Positions 22,545 to 33,542 are shown, numbered from the stretch's first letter. The stretch is DNA of 49,441 bases from Xenorhabdus sp. BG5 (GCF_015163665.1 NZ_JADEUG010000028.1:1-49441), one strand, 5' to 3'. Numbers and translations: made by a program. The notes: generated from the letters alone by a model not told the origin.

Positions 22545-24689
22545 TTAACCCTGTTTTCGGCACTCTCCAATTGTTTGTAACAAGTCATTGATATGAGCAT
22601 CCGCAAACATCGTTTCCAACGTGGAGGTCAGTTTTCGTCGCCAGTTGGGATACTCCTCTGTTGTGCCAGGGATATTAACGGGACGTTCCATATCCAGCCA
22701 ATCTTCAGGTTGTAATCCTAATAAAGCACAGGCGCTATGGGCTATATATCGGTGTATGCTTTGATTTATAGTATGTGACATCGGAAGTTCAGTTTGTGCC
22801 AGTGATACCGCTTCCTGAAATGATGAGAGAGTATCTGTCTTGAGCGATCCTTCTGATAAATAGCTGTGACGATTTAAACTGGTTAATAATGCTTGCTTAC
22901 AGTGTTTGCGTTCTGAATATAAATCGGTAAGAAGAGCTTTATCAGGGTATAAACCGATGGCTTCACCTAAGGTGAGATCTGTATTTTGCCAGAATCCGCG
23001 CAAAGTAGGTAAGTCATGGGTAGTAATGGTTGCCATTGCCTGCACGGGATATTCATCGGGAGAACGGTATTCACCTTGTTCATTGCGTTCAAAATAAAAT
23101 ACCTTATAGGAATAAACACCTCTGTCCCGTAACTTATCGACAATTTCTGCCGGTACAATCCCCAAATCTTCGCCTATCACCAGGCAATGATTGCGCTGGC
23201 TTTCTAATGCCAATATTGCCAGTAGATCGTCAACTGGATAATGGACATAAACGCCTTTATCGGCAGTTTCTCCTTGTGGTATCCACCAGAGCCTGAGCAA
23301 TGACATCACATGATCGATACGCAATGCACCGCAATGACGCATATTGCTACGCAATAATTCAATGAAAGGTTGATAGGCTTGCGCTTTTAATACATGGGGA
23401 TTCATTGGTGGAAGTCCCCAATTTTGTCCCAGTGGCCCCAAAATATCGGGGGGCGCTCCTACGGATGCTTTAGTGCAATAGATGATTCGGTTACACCAGG
23501 TTTCTGAGCCCCCTTGGGCGACACCGACGGCAAGATCACGGTAAATGCCAATTGGCATGTGATGGGTTTGGCTGGTAGTGAAGCACTCGGCAAGCTGGAT
23601 ATCAGCCAGCCATTGCAGCCAAAGGAAAAACTCTATTTCCTGTGGATATGAATGGCAGAACGACTTAACCGCATCACTTTCCGGTTCACGGTATTCTTCC
23701 GGCCAGACAGGCCAGCCCCAATAGACATTATTTTCCCCATATAACTTATGGTGTAGGGCATCATAAGTAGCTTGATAATAAAGATTTTTACCTCCTTTGG
23801 TTACAAACTGTTGGAAAGCGATCTGTTGGGGATCATCGCCAGAACGGTGTTTAAATTGCGGATAAGTCAGGCGCAATGCAGCCATTTTTAAAAATATTAC
23901 TGTGGTGTAATCAACCCATTCCGACTGGCGGGCTTGCTGGAGTTTGGATTGTGTTTCCGCTGAATGCCACCACTCTTGTGCCTTGATGCTATAACTAAAA
24001 TCTTCTACTTGGTGCACGGCAATATAGATGATATTGAGCCAGTGGCGAGAAGATGGACTGTAAGGGCTGGCATTTTCCGGCATTGCGGGATATATGGCAT
24101 GAAGAGGGTTCAGTCCAACAAAGGCACCACCACGCTGTGCCAGTTCTTGCAGCATATATCTTAGATCACCAAAATCACCAATTCCCCAGTTATTTTCCGA
24201 TCGCAGGGTATAAAGCTGAACGCAAGCACCCCAAAGTTTTTCTCCACGTGTTATGGCATTGGGTTCATAACAACGTTCAGGGGCAACAATAAGTTGTATA
24301 ACGTATTGCCGAGAGCCAGTTTCTGGTTTTTCCTCCAATATCAGGTTCAGCGTGTGGTATCCCAGGGGGAGATTATCAGGTAACGTGAGTTGATGTTGGC
24401 AGTGGCCATGAAATATCTCCCCTTGTTCAGTGTGTATTTGCCACTGGTAATTATTTGTATCTTCCAGAGGCAGGGTTATCCTTTGTGCCTGAATAACCAC
24501 CTTAACATTAGGTAGGGGAGAAGCATGTAAATGAGAAACCGGCCTCCCGACCGGTATATCTGTACTCATGGCTTCCAATATTCGATGCCTGATTTCAGCG
24601 GGGATCGCCTGGGGTTTTCCATAGGCATTAATATATTCGCTGACAATGCCGGCCTCAGTTGCCAATTCATTGAGGCAGTTGTTTTCCAT
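22545..24689 (-). CDS. malQ: 4-alpha-glucanotransferase (amylomaltase) MalQ
   Basis: MalQ disproportionates maltodextrins, releasing glucose and building longer chains for MalP, in the cytoplasm. The 714-residue protein belongs to glycoside hydrolase family 77. The catalytic residues are visible: nucleophile D459 in LRIDHVMSLL, acid/base E507 in GEDLGIVP, and transition-state stabiliser D559 in THDLPTLRG. The N-terminal 140 residues form the extra domain seen in enterobacterial MalQ. The ATG lies 9 bases after the malP stop, so malPQ is a two-gene operon. Confidence 0.97.
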   Translation of the reverse strand: MENNCLNELATEAGIVSEYINAYGKPQAIPAEIRHRILEAMSTDIPVGRPVSHLHASPLPNVKVVIQAQRITLPLEDTNNYQWQIHTEQGEIFHGHCQHQLTLPDNLPLGYHTLNLILEEKPETGSRQYVIQLIVAPERCYEPNAITRGEKLWGACVQLYTLRSENNWGIGDFGDLRYMLQELAQRGGAFVGLNPLHAIYPAMPENASPYSPSSRHWLNIIYIAVHQVEDFSYSIKAQEWWHSAETQSKLQQARQSEWVDYTTVIFLKMAALRLTYPQFKHRSGDDPQQIAFQQFVTKGGKNLYYQATYDALHHKLYGENNVYWGWPVWPEEYREPESDAVKSFCHSYPQEIEFFLWLQWLADIQLAECFTTSQTHHMPIGIYRDLAVGVAQGGSETWCNRIIYCTKASVGAPPDILGPLGQNWGLPPMNPHVLKAQAYQPFIELLRSNMRHCGALRIDHVMSLLRLWWIPQGETADKGVYVHYPVDDLLAILALESQRNHCLVIGEDLGIVPAEIVDKLRDRGVYSYKVFYFERNEQGEYRSPDEYPVQAMATITTHDLPTLRGFWQNTDLTLGEAIGLYPDKALLTDLYSERKHCKQALLTSLNRHSYLSEGSLKTDTLSSFQEAVSLAQTELPMSHTINQSIHRYIAHSACALLGLQPEDWLDMERPVNIPGTTEEYPNWRRKLTSTLETMFADAHINDLLQTIGECRKQG

Positions 24690-24698
24690 ACTAAACCC

Positions 24699-27161
24699 TT
24701 ATTTGGTTTGCCAGATACGTTGTTGATAATCCTGAATAGCGCGGTCAGAACTAAAGTTACCCATTCTGGCGGTATTGAGTACAGTACTGCGCGTCCAGCC
24801 TTGGGCATAGCGATATCGAGTGTCAATTTGCTTATGGGCGTGGCAATAAGAGGCAAAATCAGCCAGCACTAAATAAGGGTCACCACCGTCAGTCAGGCTA
24901 TGTAACATAAGATCAAATGCGTGCGTATCTCCGTGGCTGAATTCACCCTTAGCAAGGGAATCTAGAATGTCTTTCAGATGCTGATCCTGTTGAAGTACAT
25001 CTTGTGGATTGTAGCCACTGTTCAGTAAAGCCTTGGCCTCTTCTACGGTCTTGCCGAAAATAAAGATATGGTCGTTTCCGACTTGTTCTGCAATTTCGAC
25101 ATTCGCGCCGTCCAGTGTCCCAATGGTCAGTGCGCCGTTTAAGGCCAATTTCATATTGCCTGTACCGGAGGCTTCTTTGCCCGCTGTAGAGATTTGTTCT
25201 GATACATCGGCTGCCGGGATCATCAATTCCGCAGCGGAAACATTGTAATCGGGGATAAAGGCAATTTTGATGCGATCACGGACAAGCGGATCATGGTTGA
25301 TTTTTTCGGCGGCATGATTGATGGCCGAGATAATATTTTTCGCCAGATAGTAACCGGGAGCCGCTTTGGCACCAAACAGGAAAACACGAGGATGGATATC
25401 CAAGGCCGGATTTTCCTGGATTTGTCGATAAAGTGACAAGATATGGAGCAGGTTCAGATGCTGACGTTTGTATTCATGCAGTCGTTTTATCTGTATATCG
25501 AAAATAGCATGGGGATCAATTTTCAGTCCCATGACCTTATTGACATAGTTGGACAGGCGAATTTTATTGTCTTGCTTAACGGCGCGATAGGTTTCACAGA
25601 AAGCAGAATCGTCGGCATAAGGTTCGAGTTGTTTTAAGGCGGCAAGATCATTTACCCACTCATGGCCTAATGTTTGATCAATTAATGAAGAGAGTGCAGG
25701 GTTACACTGTTTTATCCAACGACGTGGGGTTACCCCATTAGTCACATTGTGGAATTTAGTTGGCCACAATTGATGATATTCAGGGAACAGATCTGTCACG
25801 ATCAGGGATGAATGCAGGGCTGCGACTCCGTTGACAGCAAAGCAGGCGACAACACACAGGTTAGCCATCCTGACTTGATTGTCATAGATAACGGCCAATT
25901 TTTCCCAGATTTGTTGGTTATCAGGCCAAGTTTGTTCCACGGTTGTTTTAAAGCGTCGGTTGATTTCCTGGATGATGCGATGATGGCGTGGCAAAAGCTC
26001 ACTCATCAATTGTTCATCCCACCGCTCCAAGCCCTCTGGTAGCAAAGTATGGTTGGTATAGGCGAAAGTTTTTCTTGTGATTTCCCATGCTGTTTCCCAA
26101 CTTAACTGGTATTCATCAAGCAGAAGACGCATCATTTCAGGGATTGCGATAGTGGGGTGGGTATCGTTAAGCTGGATAACTTCGTATTGTGCCAGCGCTT
26201 CTATTTTTCTCCCTGCCTGTTGGTGGCGGCGCAGAATATCTGCTACGGCACAAGCACACTGAAAATATTGTTGCATCAGGCGCAGTCGTTTACCTGCCTG
26301 ATGATTATCATTCGGGTAGAGAACTTTGGTCAGGCTGGCGGCTTCAATGCCTTGCTGTTCGGCATGCAGGAACTGCCCATCATTGAAAAGTGACAGATCA
26401 AAGGGGTTATCGTATGTGGCCTGCCACAAACGAAGTGGTTGGGTTACACCATTGTTATACCCAATCACGGGTAGATCCCAGGCTTCACCAATGAAAGTAA
26501 ATGCGGGGATCCACTTTTCATTGCCATCGGCCGTTGTCACGATTTCACCACCAAAGCTGACGCTAACTTTTAATTGCGTGTTATGGCGAAGCCACGGATA
26601 GGACTCGCGTTCCCAATCATCAGGTGTTTCAATTTGTTGCCCTTTTTTAAAGGATTGGCGGAAAAGACCATATTGATAATTGAGACCATACCCGATAGCA
26701 GGTTGATTGAGCGTCGCCATTGAATCAAGAAAACAGGCTGCTAATCTTCCTAATCCACCATTACCCAACGCTGGATCGGTTTCTTCTTCCAGCACGTCAC
26801 TCAAAATGATGCCATCTTCTGCCAGATAAGACTGAATATCGTCATACCAACCAAGATTCAATAAATTGTTGGCTGTTAGTCGGCCTATCAGAAATTCCAT
26901 CGAGATATAGTTCACGTGGCGTTGGTTGTCAGAGGATGGATTGGCATGGTTTCGCTGAGTGGATAGGGGGAGTAATTCAGATACGGCGGCACTAATAGCT
27001 TGCCACCACTGATGTGGTGTCATTTCCTGAGCTGAGTTGAGACCGAAATATTGCCACTGGCGTGTGAGCGCGGCTTGAAATGAGGCTTTATCGAGTTTCG
27101 GGTTTTTATCTAATGTGGGTTCTTGATTTAATGTAGATGTTTTCAATGTAGATAGTTGCAT
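24699..27161 (-). CDS. malP: Maltodextrin phosphorylase MalP
   Basis: MalP phosphorolyses alpha-1,4-glucans to glucose-1-phosphate, using pyridoxal phosphate. The 820-residue protein has the family blocks [24 protein letters not shown] ([15 protein letters not shown] here), [13 protein letters not shown], and [11 protein letters not shown] with the cofactor lysine at K671. ATG 27161 is chosen because AGGA lies 9 bases upstream; the frame continues 18 bases to a GTG at 27179. Compared with E. coli MalP, the N-terminus carries about 15 extra residues rich in T-L-x-K/Q repeats before FQAAL. It is the first gene of malPQ and divergent from malT. Confidence 0.96.
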   Translation of the reverse strand: MQLSTLKTSTLNQEPTLDKNPKLDKASFQAALTRQWQYFGLNSAQEMTPHQWWQAISAAVSELLPLSTQRNHANPSSDNQRHVNYISMEFLIGRLTANNLLNLGWYDDIQSYLAEDGIILSDVLEEETDPALGNGGLGRLAACFLDSMATLNQPAIGYGLNYQYGLFRQSFKKGQQIETPDDWERESYPWLRHNTQLKVSVSFGGEIVTTADGNEKWIPAFTFIGEAWDLPVIGYNNGVTQPLRLWQATYDNPFDLSLFNDGQFLHAEQQGIEAASLTKVLYPNDNHQAGKRLRLMQQYFQCACAVADILRRHQQAGRKIEALAQYEVIQLNDTHPTIAIPEMMRLLLDEYQLSWETAWEITRKTFAYTNHTLLPEGLERWDEQLMSELLPRHHRIIQEINRRFKTTVEQTWPDNQQIWEKLAVIYDNQVRMANLCVVACFAVNGVAALHSSLIVTDLFPEYHQLWPTKFHNVTNGVTPRRWIKQCNPALSSLIDQTLGHEWVNDLAALKQLEPYADDSAFCETYRAVKQDNKIRLSNYVNKVMGLKIDPHAIFDIQIKRLHEYKRQHLNLLHILSLYRQIQENPALDIHPRVFLFGAKAAPGYYLAKNIISAINHAAEKINHDPLVRDRIKIAFIPDYNVSAAELMIPAADVSEQISTAGKEASGTGNMKLALNGALTIGTLDGANVEIAEQVGNDHIFIFGKTVEEAKALLNSGYNPQDVLQQDQHLKDILDSLAKGEFSHGDTHAFDLMLHSLTDGGDPYLVLADFASYCHAHKQIDTRYRYAQGWTRSTVLNTARMGNFSSDRAIQDYQQRIWQTK

Positions 27162-27241
27162 GGCGTTGCATCCTGTCACTAACTGAGGAAAGTTTGGCGA
27201 ATTATTTACGGGGATATGCTGAAGGTTAGTGGCTTGGGAAA

Positions 27242-27275
27242 CATCATCCCGTGAAAATATTCGCGGGGGAGGAGC
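27242..27275. promoter_or_regulatory. MalT boxes upstream of malPQ
   Basis: On the minus strand CGGGATGATG (27242-27251) matches GGGGATGAGG at 8 of 10, and on the plus strand GGGGAGGAGC (27266-27275) matches GGGGAKGAGG at 9 of 10. They lie 80-115 bases before the malP start, as expected for MalT activation of malPQ. The opposed orientation of the two boxes is taken directly from the sequence. Confidence 0.65.
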
Positions 27276-27347
27276 GCAAGGGCGTAGCTATTTTTTTCGA
27301 GCTTTTTCGCAATTTCATAGAGAAATATTAAGGTTGCACCCAAAGAA

Positions 27348-27418
27348 TGTGACAAGGTGCAATTTAACACAATGAAATTAATCAACTTGTTTGCAAAAGA
27401 TGGGCGTTTCTCTACATT
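27348..27418 (+). promoter_or_regulatory. malT promoter with CRP site
   Basis: TGTGACAAGGTGCAAT at 27348-27363 closely resembles, as I recall it, the E. coli malT CRP site. Downstream, -35 TTGCAA (27391-27396), a 16-base spacer and -10 TACATT (27413-27418) place the CRP centre about 70 bases before the start point, the class I spacing known for malT. Confidence 0.75.
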
Positions 27419-27529
27419 TGTTGGTCGTAAAGGAATGTTAATGTGTAAGTGACTTAATAGTGTCAAACAGAATTCAGGTATCAGTTTTATTCGTTGCTTT
27501 TATTCATTGCGTGTGAGGGGAGAAATTTA

Positions 27530-30244
27530 ATGCTTATCCCATCGAAACTCAGTCGCCCCCTTCGACTCAATAATATGGTTATGCGGGAGCGCCTGTTGGA
27601 AAAGTTCAATGAAATTCAGGATCATCGACTGGTATTGATAACCAGTCCCGCAGGGTATGGCAAAACGACCTTGATGTCACAATGGGCGGCCGGACAGGAA
27701 CATCTAGGGTGGTATTCTCTCGATGATAGTGACAACCAGCCAGAACGTTTCGCTAGCTATCTGATTGCAGCCATTCAGCAGGCAACGCAGGGACACTGTG
27801 TGAAAAGTGAGATATTGGCCCAGAAACATCAATATGCCAGTTTATCTGCACTGTTTGCGCAATTATTTATTGAACTTAGCGAATGGCAGCAACCGATTTT
27901 TCTGGTGATCGATGATTATCATCTGATCGTGAATGGGATTATTCATGAAGCAATGCGCTTTTTTCTCCGCCACCAACCCGAAAATTTAACATTAGTGGTG
28001 CTGTCACGCCATTTGCCCTCGTTGGGAATTGCCAACTTACGTGTGCGTGAACAGTTATTGGAGATTGATAGCCAACAGTTGGCTTTTGATTATCAGGAAA
28101 CCCAGCAATTTTTTGCCAAGCGGTTAGTCAATCCATTGGCACCTGAACACTGCGAACAGTTATGTAATGACGTTGCTGGATGGGCAACGGCCTTACAACT
28201 GATTGCGCTTTCTGCCCGTCAATCCGGTAATACGACTGAAAGTTCAGCAAAGCGCCTTTCGGGGATTAATGCCAGCCATCTTGCTGATTACCTTGTGGAT
28301 GAAGTTTTAAATCGAGTAGATCAGAAGACGCGGAATTTCTTGTTGCATAGTTCTATTCTGCGCTCCATGAATGATGGACTGATTAATTGCCTGACGGGAG
28401 AGGAAAACGGTCAGCAACGTCTGGAAGACATTGAACGGCAGGGGTTGTTTATTCAGCGAATGGATGATTCTGGTGAGTGGTTCTGTTTTCATCCTTTGTT
28501 TGCATCATTTTTGCGCCAACGTTGCCAATGGGAAATGGCGGCAAAATTGCCCGAATTACATAGAGCAGCCGTGCAAGGATGGCTGATGCAGGGATATCCC
28601 GGAGAGGCTATTCATCACGCCCTGGCAGCGGGAGATACTCTCTTGTTACGGGATATTTTGTTGCAACATGCCTGGGAGTTATTTAACCACAGTAAACTTT
28701 CCCTATTGGGAGAGTGTATGAATGCACTGCCGTATGAACAGTTACTGGAAAGCCCTCGCCTGGTACTGTTGCAAGCGTGGCTGGCACAAAGCCAGCATCG
28801 CTACTATGAGGTAAATGCATTATTGAATCAGGCAGAGCAATCACTAAAGCAGAAGCAAATAGCCATTGAACCGGAATTGCTGGCAGAGTTTGATGCCCTG
28901 AGAGCGCAAGTGGCGATGAATGATGGGCGACCCGCTGATGCCGATGTTTTGGCCGAAAAAGCGTTAGCGAATTTACTGCCAAATAATCAATATGGCCGTA
29001 TTGTAGCGATGTCAGTAAAAGGGGAAGTATTGCATTGCCATGGTCAGTTGGTCAGTGCATTGGCATTAATGAAGCAAACGGAGCAGCTTGCCCGCCTTTG
29101 TCATGTTTATCACTATGCTTTATGGGCGTTATTGCAACAAAGTGAAATTTTACTGGCACAAGGTTATTTGCAAGCGGCTTATGATACCCAGTCCCATGCT
29201 TTTGATTTAATCCGTGAACAGCATCTGGAGCAGTTGCCGATGCATGAGTTTCTATTGAGGATACGTTCACAACTTTTGTGGTGTTGGGCCCGTATTGATG
29301 ACTCAGAAGAGGCCGCGCGTCAAGGATTGGAAGTGTTGGACAATTACCAGCCACAGCAGCAATTACAATGTCTTACCCAACTGGCGAAATGTTCTTTGGT
29401 GAGAGGTGATATTGATAACGCTCGTCGTTACTTGACTCGCTGCGAAAATTTACTGAGTAATGGACAGTATCACCGCGATTGGCGAACGAATACTGACGAG
29501 TTACGTGTCATTATTTGGCAGACTTTGGAAGATAGCAATTCCTTGACTCAATGGTTGGTACAGGCAGAACGACCAGAGAGCTTTTGTAACCATTTTAATC
29601 AAAATCAATGGCGCAATATTGCACGGGCTAAAATCTTACTGGATCAGCATGAGGAAGCGGAATCTATTCTGGTGAAACTGAATGAATATGCCAGAAGATT
29701 GGCATTGGTCAGCGATTTGAATCGTAATCTTCTGTTGTGTAATTTGCTTTATTGGCAGCTTGGACGTAAGGCTGAGGCTCAGGATGTTTTGATGGAAGCC
29801 TTGAATTTGGCTAACTGCACAGGGTTCATCAGCCATTTTGTTATTGAAGGTGAGTTGATGGCTTTGCAATTGCGCCAGCTTATCCAACTGAATATCTTGC
29901 CTGAAATGGAACAGCATAGAGCTCAGCGTATTCTCCGGGAAATCAATCGACAACACCGGCATAAATTTGCCCATTTTGACGAAATGTTTGTAGAACAATT
30001 GCTCACTCATCCTGACGTGCCTGAGCTTATCCGTAATAGTCCACTCACTCAGCGTGAATGGCAGGTGCTGGGGTTAATTTATTCTGGTTACAGTAACGAT
30101 CAAATTGCTACAGAACTGGATGTGGCAGCGACCACGATAAAAACTCATATACGTAATTTATACCAAAAAATGGGAATTGCTCATCGACAAGAGGCTATTC
30201 AGCAGGCCCAGAAATTAATGCGAATGATGGGATTGGGGGTTTAG
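27530..30244 (+). CDS. malT: Maltose regulon transcriptional activator MalT
   Basis: MalT is a signal-transduction ATPase activated by maltotriose and ATP; it binds MalT boxes to switch on the mal operons. The 904-residue protein begins [10 protein letters not shown], has Walker [10 protein letters not shown] at 39-47 and Walker B-like IFLVIDDY. It then shows a winged-helix region, TPR-like sugar-binding repeats (about 440-800), and a C-terminal LuxR-type helix-turn-helix ([21 protein letters not shown]). The frame is open to 27494, but ATG 27530 after GAGGGGAG is the start. MalT boxes flank every mal operon in this window, so the regulon is self-contained. Confidence 0.97.
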   Translation: MLIPSKLSRPLRLNNMVMRERLLEKFNEIQDHRLVLITSPAGYGKTTLMSQWAAGQEHLGWYSLDDSDNQPERFASYLIAAIQQATQGHCVKSEILAQKHQYASLSALFAQLFIELSEWQQPIFLVIDDYHLIVNGIIHEAMRFFLRHQPENLTLVVLSRHLPSLGIANLRVREQLLEIDSQQLAFDYQETQQFFAKRLVNPLAPEHCEQLCNDVAGWATALQLIALSARQSGNTTESSAKRLSGINASHLADYLVDEVLNRVDQKTRNFLLHSSILRSMNDGLINCLTGEENGQQRLEDIERQGLFIQRMDDSGEWFCFHPLFASFLRQRCQWEMAAKLPELHRAAVQGWLMQGYPGEAIHHALAAGDTLLLRDILLQHAWELFNHSKLSLLGECMNALPYEQLLESPRLVLLQAWLAQSQHRYYEVNALLNQAEQSLKQKQIAIEPELLAEFDALRAQVAMNDGRPADADVLAEKALANLLPNNQYGRIVAMSVKGEVLHCHGQLVSALALMKQTEQLARLCHVYHYALWALLQQSEILLAQGYLQAAYDTQSHAFDLIREQHLEQLPMHEFLLRIRSQLLWCWARIDDSEEAARQGLEVLDNYQPQQQLQCLTQLAKCSLVRGDIDNARRYLTRCENLLSNGQYHRDWRTNTDELRVIIWQTLEDSNSLTQWLVQAERPESFCNHFNQNQWRNIARAKILLDQHEEAESILVKLNEYARRLALVSDLNRNLLLCNLLYWQLGRKAEAQDVLMEALNLANCTGFISHFVIEGELMALQLRQLIQLNILPEMEQHRAQRILREINRQHRHKFAHFDEMFVEQLLTHPDVPELIRNSPLTQREWQVLGLIYSGYSNDQIATELDVAATTIKTHIRNLYQKMGIAHRQEAIQQAQKLMRMMGLGV

Positions 30245-30480
30245 TCATTAATTTCTAAATGTGATTTGCTCTGAATTTAATATAACTAATAGATATTAGT
30301 CAATAAGTATATGATTTTTTAAGTTTAAATTAAATTTTAAATTTGATTGATATTTTTTATGGCATTTTCGTGATCGAAATAAAATTTGGATGTGCTTAAT
30401 CTAGTCTCATCACAGTAGGTATGGTTTTTCGTTGTTTTATATAACTAGTCGTTTAATGTAACTAATAGTGGTGAGTCATT
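30245..30480 (+). promoter_or_regulatory. AT-rich leader of the five-gene cluster, with repeated TAACTAATAG and a palindrome
   Basis: This 236-base gap is very AT-rich. TAACTAATAG occurs exactly at 30283-30292 and 30459-30468, with a variant TAACTAGTCG at 30442-30451. The first copy lies in a 16-bp palindrome with 7-bp arms, ACTAATA-GA-TATTAGT (30285-30300). The last copy lies about 12 bases before the first start codon, where a bound protein could block transcription or translation. A TATATAAC at 30438-30445 may be a -10; no good -35 precedes it, which would suit an activated promoter. Confidence 0.5.
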
Positions 30481-31734
30481 ATGGAAAATAAAAACCATCT
30501 TGAAAGCATGCTTTCTCGTTTTATCGGTCATGGCCCTTATTTGATCATTGATGGTGAAAAATATATCGATGCGGCATCGGGAACTTTTAATTTGCCGCTC
30601 GGCTATACAAATCATCGGATTGCAGAAAAACTCAAACAACAGATTGATAGATGTACACATTTGAGCTCGGCTTATACACGTGAAATGTCACAATATATTT
30701 TAAGTAAATTAATTAAATATACACCTGAAGGCGTCGATCGCATCTGGCTGCGAGATGTTTCTGGATCGGGGGCAGTTGAATGTGCTATCCGCATAGCGCA
30801 AAAATCAACGGGACGTTCAGGCGTTATTTCACTCTTCCTTGCTCACCATGGGCAATCTCTTGCGACAGCTCAAATTTCTGGCAATGCATTCAGAATTAAA
30901 GACTTCCATATAAGTATTGATGGTTCAATAAAAATTCCTACGCCAGCCAGTGTCCTGGCAGGACAGTCACAGCCGAGTGGAGAGCAATTTGTCGATTTAG
31001 AACAGTTTATTCAATTAGGTTCTAATGACAATATTGCATGTCTGATTATTGAACCGATTCAGGGGAATGGTGGCAACATGGTTTTTCCTGTGGCTTTCTA
31101 TCGGAAGCTCAGAGAAATCTGTCACCAGCATGGCATCATCATTATCGCAGATGAAGTACAAACAGGTTTTGGTCGCACAGGTACGTTCTTCGCATCGACG
31201 GGTTATGCCAAAGAACTGGAGCCAGATATCATCGTTTTCGCCAAAGGAGCAGGGGGTATCGGTATTCCAACAGGGGGTGTATTGATGCGTCATTCACTGG
31301 ATATCCTGGAATCATTCGAACATTCCAGTACCTCTGGCGCTAACCCGCTCTCTTTGGTCGCCCTCAACGAAATTATCGACATTATTGAAGATGATCACAT
31401 TTTGGAAAATGTGCAACAAAATGAAGACTATCTGCGTGATGGTTTGTTGGAATTACAGGAGCGATATCCAGAGATCACGGGAGTGAGAGGTGTGGGATAT
31501 ATGTATGGTTTTGACACACCAAGCCCAGATTTTGCAGCGCAGGTGATCGCTACTGCTAACCGCCATCATTTGATCTTGCGTGGCTCCCGTTATGGTAAAG
31601 GCAAGGCAATCAAAGTTCGTCCACCACTGATTTGCACACAGGAACATTTGGCAGAAATTCTCCATAAACTGGAACTGACTTTCTCAGAATTAACCACTCT
31701 CGCACAGGTACATAAGGAGGCTGTATCATGTTAG
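30481..31734 (+). CDS. Class III PLP-dependent aminotransferase (GabT-like)
   Basis: Fold-type I class III aminotransferases move amino groups between an amine and a keto or aldehyde acceptor. The 417 residues are of normal length. Seen in order: substrate-side GHGPYLIIDG, phosphate-loop SGSGAVE at 94-100 (many relatives have SGSEA), LIIEPIQG near 188, ADEVQTGFGRTG at 223-234 with the cofactor aspartate D224, and the likely PLP lysine K255 in FAKGAGGI. The substrate is not recognisable; GABA-, diaminobutyrate- and amino-sugar-type enzymes all fit. It overlaps the next gene by 7 bases and heads a tight unit with a dehydrogenase, a phosphatase and a transporter, which points to an amino sugar or aminopolyol product rather than GABA breakdown. 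Confidence 0.85.
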   Translation: MENKNHLESMLSRFIGHGPYLIIDGEKYIDAASGTFNLPLGYTNHRIAEKLKQQIDRCTHLSSAYTREMSQYILSKLIKYTPEGVDRIWLRDVSGSGAVECAIRIAQKSTGRSGVISLFLAHHGQSLATAQISGNAFRIKDFHISIDGSIKIPTPASVLAGQSQPSGEQFVDLEQFIQLGSNDNIACLIIEPIQGNGGNMVFPVAFYRKLREICHQHGIIIIADEVQTGFGRTGTFFASTGYAKELEPDIIVFAKGAGGIGIPTGGVLMRHSLDILESFEHSSTSGANPLSLVALNEIIDIIEDDHILENVQQNEDYLRDGLLELQERYPEITGVRGVGYMYGFDTPSPDFAAQVIATANRHHLILRGSRYGKGKAIKVRPPLICTQEHLAEILHKLELTFSELTTLAQVHKEAVSC

Positions 31735-32789
31735 CACTTAAATATCATCAAACCTGGGATGTTGAAGTCCAGCAAGTTGAACCTTTGTCTTGTATTGAAC
31801 CCGATGATGTTGTTGTTGACATTGCCGTGTGTGGTATTTGTGGTACGGATGTGGGAATTATCACTGGTGCTTACCCTGTTGCTATTCCAGGGACCACTTT
31901 GGGGCATGAAACCACAGGCATGGTATCCCAAATTGGCAGCGGTGTTACTCAATTTCAGGTGGGTGATCGTGTTGTTGTTAACCCAACTTACTTTTGTGGG
32001 CATTGCCGGATGTGTCAGACAGGCAGTCCTAACCATTGTGAGAGAAAACTGGGAACAGAAGCCGGGGTTTCCTATGATGGCGCGTTCGCAGAGCAATATT
32101 TGGCAAAAGAAAATTTGCTTATTAAGCTGGATAATCATGTCAGTATGGAGGAAGCTTCACTGACTGAACCACTAAGCTGCACAATAACCGGCGTAGATAA
32201 GCTGGGGATCACTCACACTAATATTCGTGCGGCAGTGGCAGGTGCTGGTCCGATGGGGATACTGTACATTTGGGCGTTGCATGAGCGGGGCGTAAAAGCC
32301 TTTATGGTCGAAAAGAATGAGAACCGAATTCAGTTTGCAAGAAACAATTTGCCACCGGAATGCCAGTTGTATTCTGACTTTAATGAAGCATTAATGCAGG
32401 AATATGGTGATACGTCAGCCCTGATTGATTTATGTGTGGATACGACGGGGCAGTTGACTGAATATATTTTTGATCATCTGGCACCGGGTGGAAAATTATT
32501 AAATGTTGCCCTGAAAGATAAACATGCCAATTTGGACATTATGAGAATTGCAGATAAAAGTCTTTCAGTAATAGGTTCCATTGATTCCCTGAATAATAGT
32601 TTTGAACGTGCCTATGCCATGATCCGTGATGGTGTAATCCCTGTTAAGCGTTTTATCAGCCAGGTTTTTGATTTTAAAGATTACCAACAGGCTTTTCTGA
32701 CTGTCGGCTGTGATATTGCATCGAAAACGCAAGTTCCTCTCAGTACACCAAACTGCAAGGTATTAATTCGTATTTCTGACCTAAAATAA
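31728..32789 (+). CDS. Zinc-dependent alcohol/polyol dehydrogenase (MDR family)
   Basis: Medium-chain dehydrogenases oxidise an alcohol with NAD(P)+. The 353 residues carry the catalytic zinc ligands C38 (GICGTD), H60-E61 (GHE) and E147 (TEPLSC). The structural zinc cysteines are C90, C93, C96 and C104, and the nucleotide-binding GAGPMG is at 172-177 with E195 after it, favouring NAD+ over NADP+. It resembles the sorbitol, threonine and 2-deoxy-scyllo-inosamine dehydrogenase branch; which one cannot be settled by eye. The ATG lies inside the end of the aminotransferase gene and follows AAGGAGG, so the two are translationally coupled and probably act on one pathway. Confidence 0.88.
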   Translation: MLALKYHQTWDVEVQQVEPLSCIEPDDVVVDIAVCGICGTDVGIITGAYPVAIPGTTLGHETTGMVSQIGSGVTQFQVGDRVVVNPTYFCGHCRMCQTGSPNHCERKLGTEAGVSYDGAFAEQYLAKENLLIKLDNHVSMEEASLTEPLSCTITGVDKLGITHTNIRAAVAGAGPMGILYIWALHERGVKAFMVEKNENRIQFARNNLPPECQLYSDFNEALMQEYGDTSALIDLCVDTTGQLTEYIFDHLAPGGKLLNVALKDKHANLDIMRIADKSLSVIGSIDSLNNSFERAYAMIRDGVIPVKRFISQVFDFKDYQQAFLTVGCDIASKTQVPLSTPNCKVLIRISDLK

Positions 32790-32814
32790 TGGATTATTTT
32801 GAAGGACGACTTCG

Positions 32815-33483
32815 ATGAATAGATGCAATGTTATTTTTGATATCGACGGAGTTATTGTCGATAGTGAGCAACTGCATTTTGATGTATTGCTTGATGTATT
32901 AGGTAATAAGTTAGGTAATGAATTAGGAGAACAGACATCTACTCAAATAAGTAATATCCAACCTCAGCAATTAATTGGGTTAAGTTTGGCGGAAACCTTA
33001 GACAAGGTTGGAGTTTCTCCATCGATGCAACAAGATATTACCGAAAAAATTATTTCGCGTTACCAGGAAAAATTATCTATACATTATTTGCGTCCGGGAA
33101 TTACTGATTTAATTGCTGCCTTGCAACAAAATGGCACTAACTTTGGATTTGTTTCCACTGCGCCGCGTAATGTGTGTTTGGCCAATCTTAGTTTATTGGA
33201 TCTCCATGAACCACCTGCTTTGATTTCTGGCGATGATGTGGAAAAAACTAAACCCTTCCCTGATCCTTATTTGGCGATGCTGAAATTGAAAAAGATGGAT
33301 GTTCAGCAAACTTTGGTGATTGAAGATACCGATTTGGGGATCGCGGCGGCAAAGCAGGCGGGTATTCCGCGGATATATGCTTGGCCTCATGCATTGTCGG
33401 TAGCAGAGCAGTATGAACAGGCTTCCTGTGTTATTGATAAGCTAACGGATATTCCTCAGTTTTCAGGAATAAATATAAAGTGA
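32815..33483 (+). CDS. HAD-superfamily sugar-phosphate phosphatase or phosphomutase-like protein
   Basis: The 222-residue protein belongs to the beta-phosphoglucomutase-like HAD subfamily with a helical cap (about residues 18-92). Visible motifs are I, FDIDGVIVDS (nucleophile D9 and acid/base D11); II, STAPRN (S114); III, K146 in KTKPFPDPY; and IV, IEDTDLG (E170, D171). Such enzymes usually dephosphorylate small sugar phosphates, or isomerise them when they are true phosphomutases. It starts 25 bases after the dehydrogenase with GAAGGACG upstream and is part of the same unit. A phosphatase for a phosphorylated amino sugar is the simplest reading. The family is clear, the substrate is not. Confidence 0.85.
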   Translation: MNRCNVIFDIDGVIVDSEQLHFDVLLDVLGNKLGNELGEQTSTQISNIQPQQLIGLSLAETLDKVGVSPSMQQDITEKIISRYQEKLSIHYLRPGITDLIAALQQNGTNFGFVSTAPRNVCLANLSLLDLHEPPALISGDDVEKTKPFPDPYLAMLKLKKMDVQQTLVIEDTDLGIAAAKQAGIPRIYAWPHALSVAEQYEQASCVIDKLTDIPQFSGINIK

Positions 33484-33508
33484 TTTTTTATTGAAGACCA
33501 CTATTTGG

Positions 33509-33536
33509 CGCTTTCCGCCAGAATTGGTGGAAAGCG
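33509..33536 (+). promoter_or_regulatory. Strong hairpin between the HAD gene and the MFS gene
   Basis: CGCTTTCCGCC (33509-33519) pairs with GGTGGAAAGCG (33526-33536) around AGAATT, with one wobble pair. No long T-run follows. It may reduce read-through into the transporter gene or stabilise the upstream mRNA. Confidence 0.6.
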
Positions 33537-33542
33537 TTGTTC

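Noticed and set aside
30385-30394. A GGATG core upstream of the aminotransferase that could be a MalT box
   Set aside because: At best 6 of 10 matches to GGGGATGAGG and a single copy; far weaker than the boxes at malE and malP, so MalT control of the cluster is not claimed.
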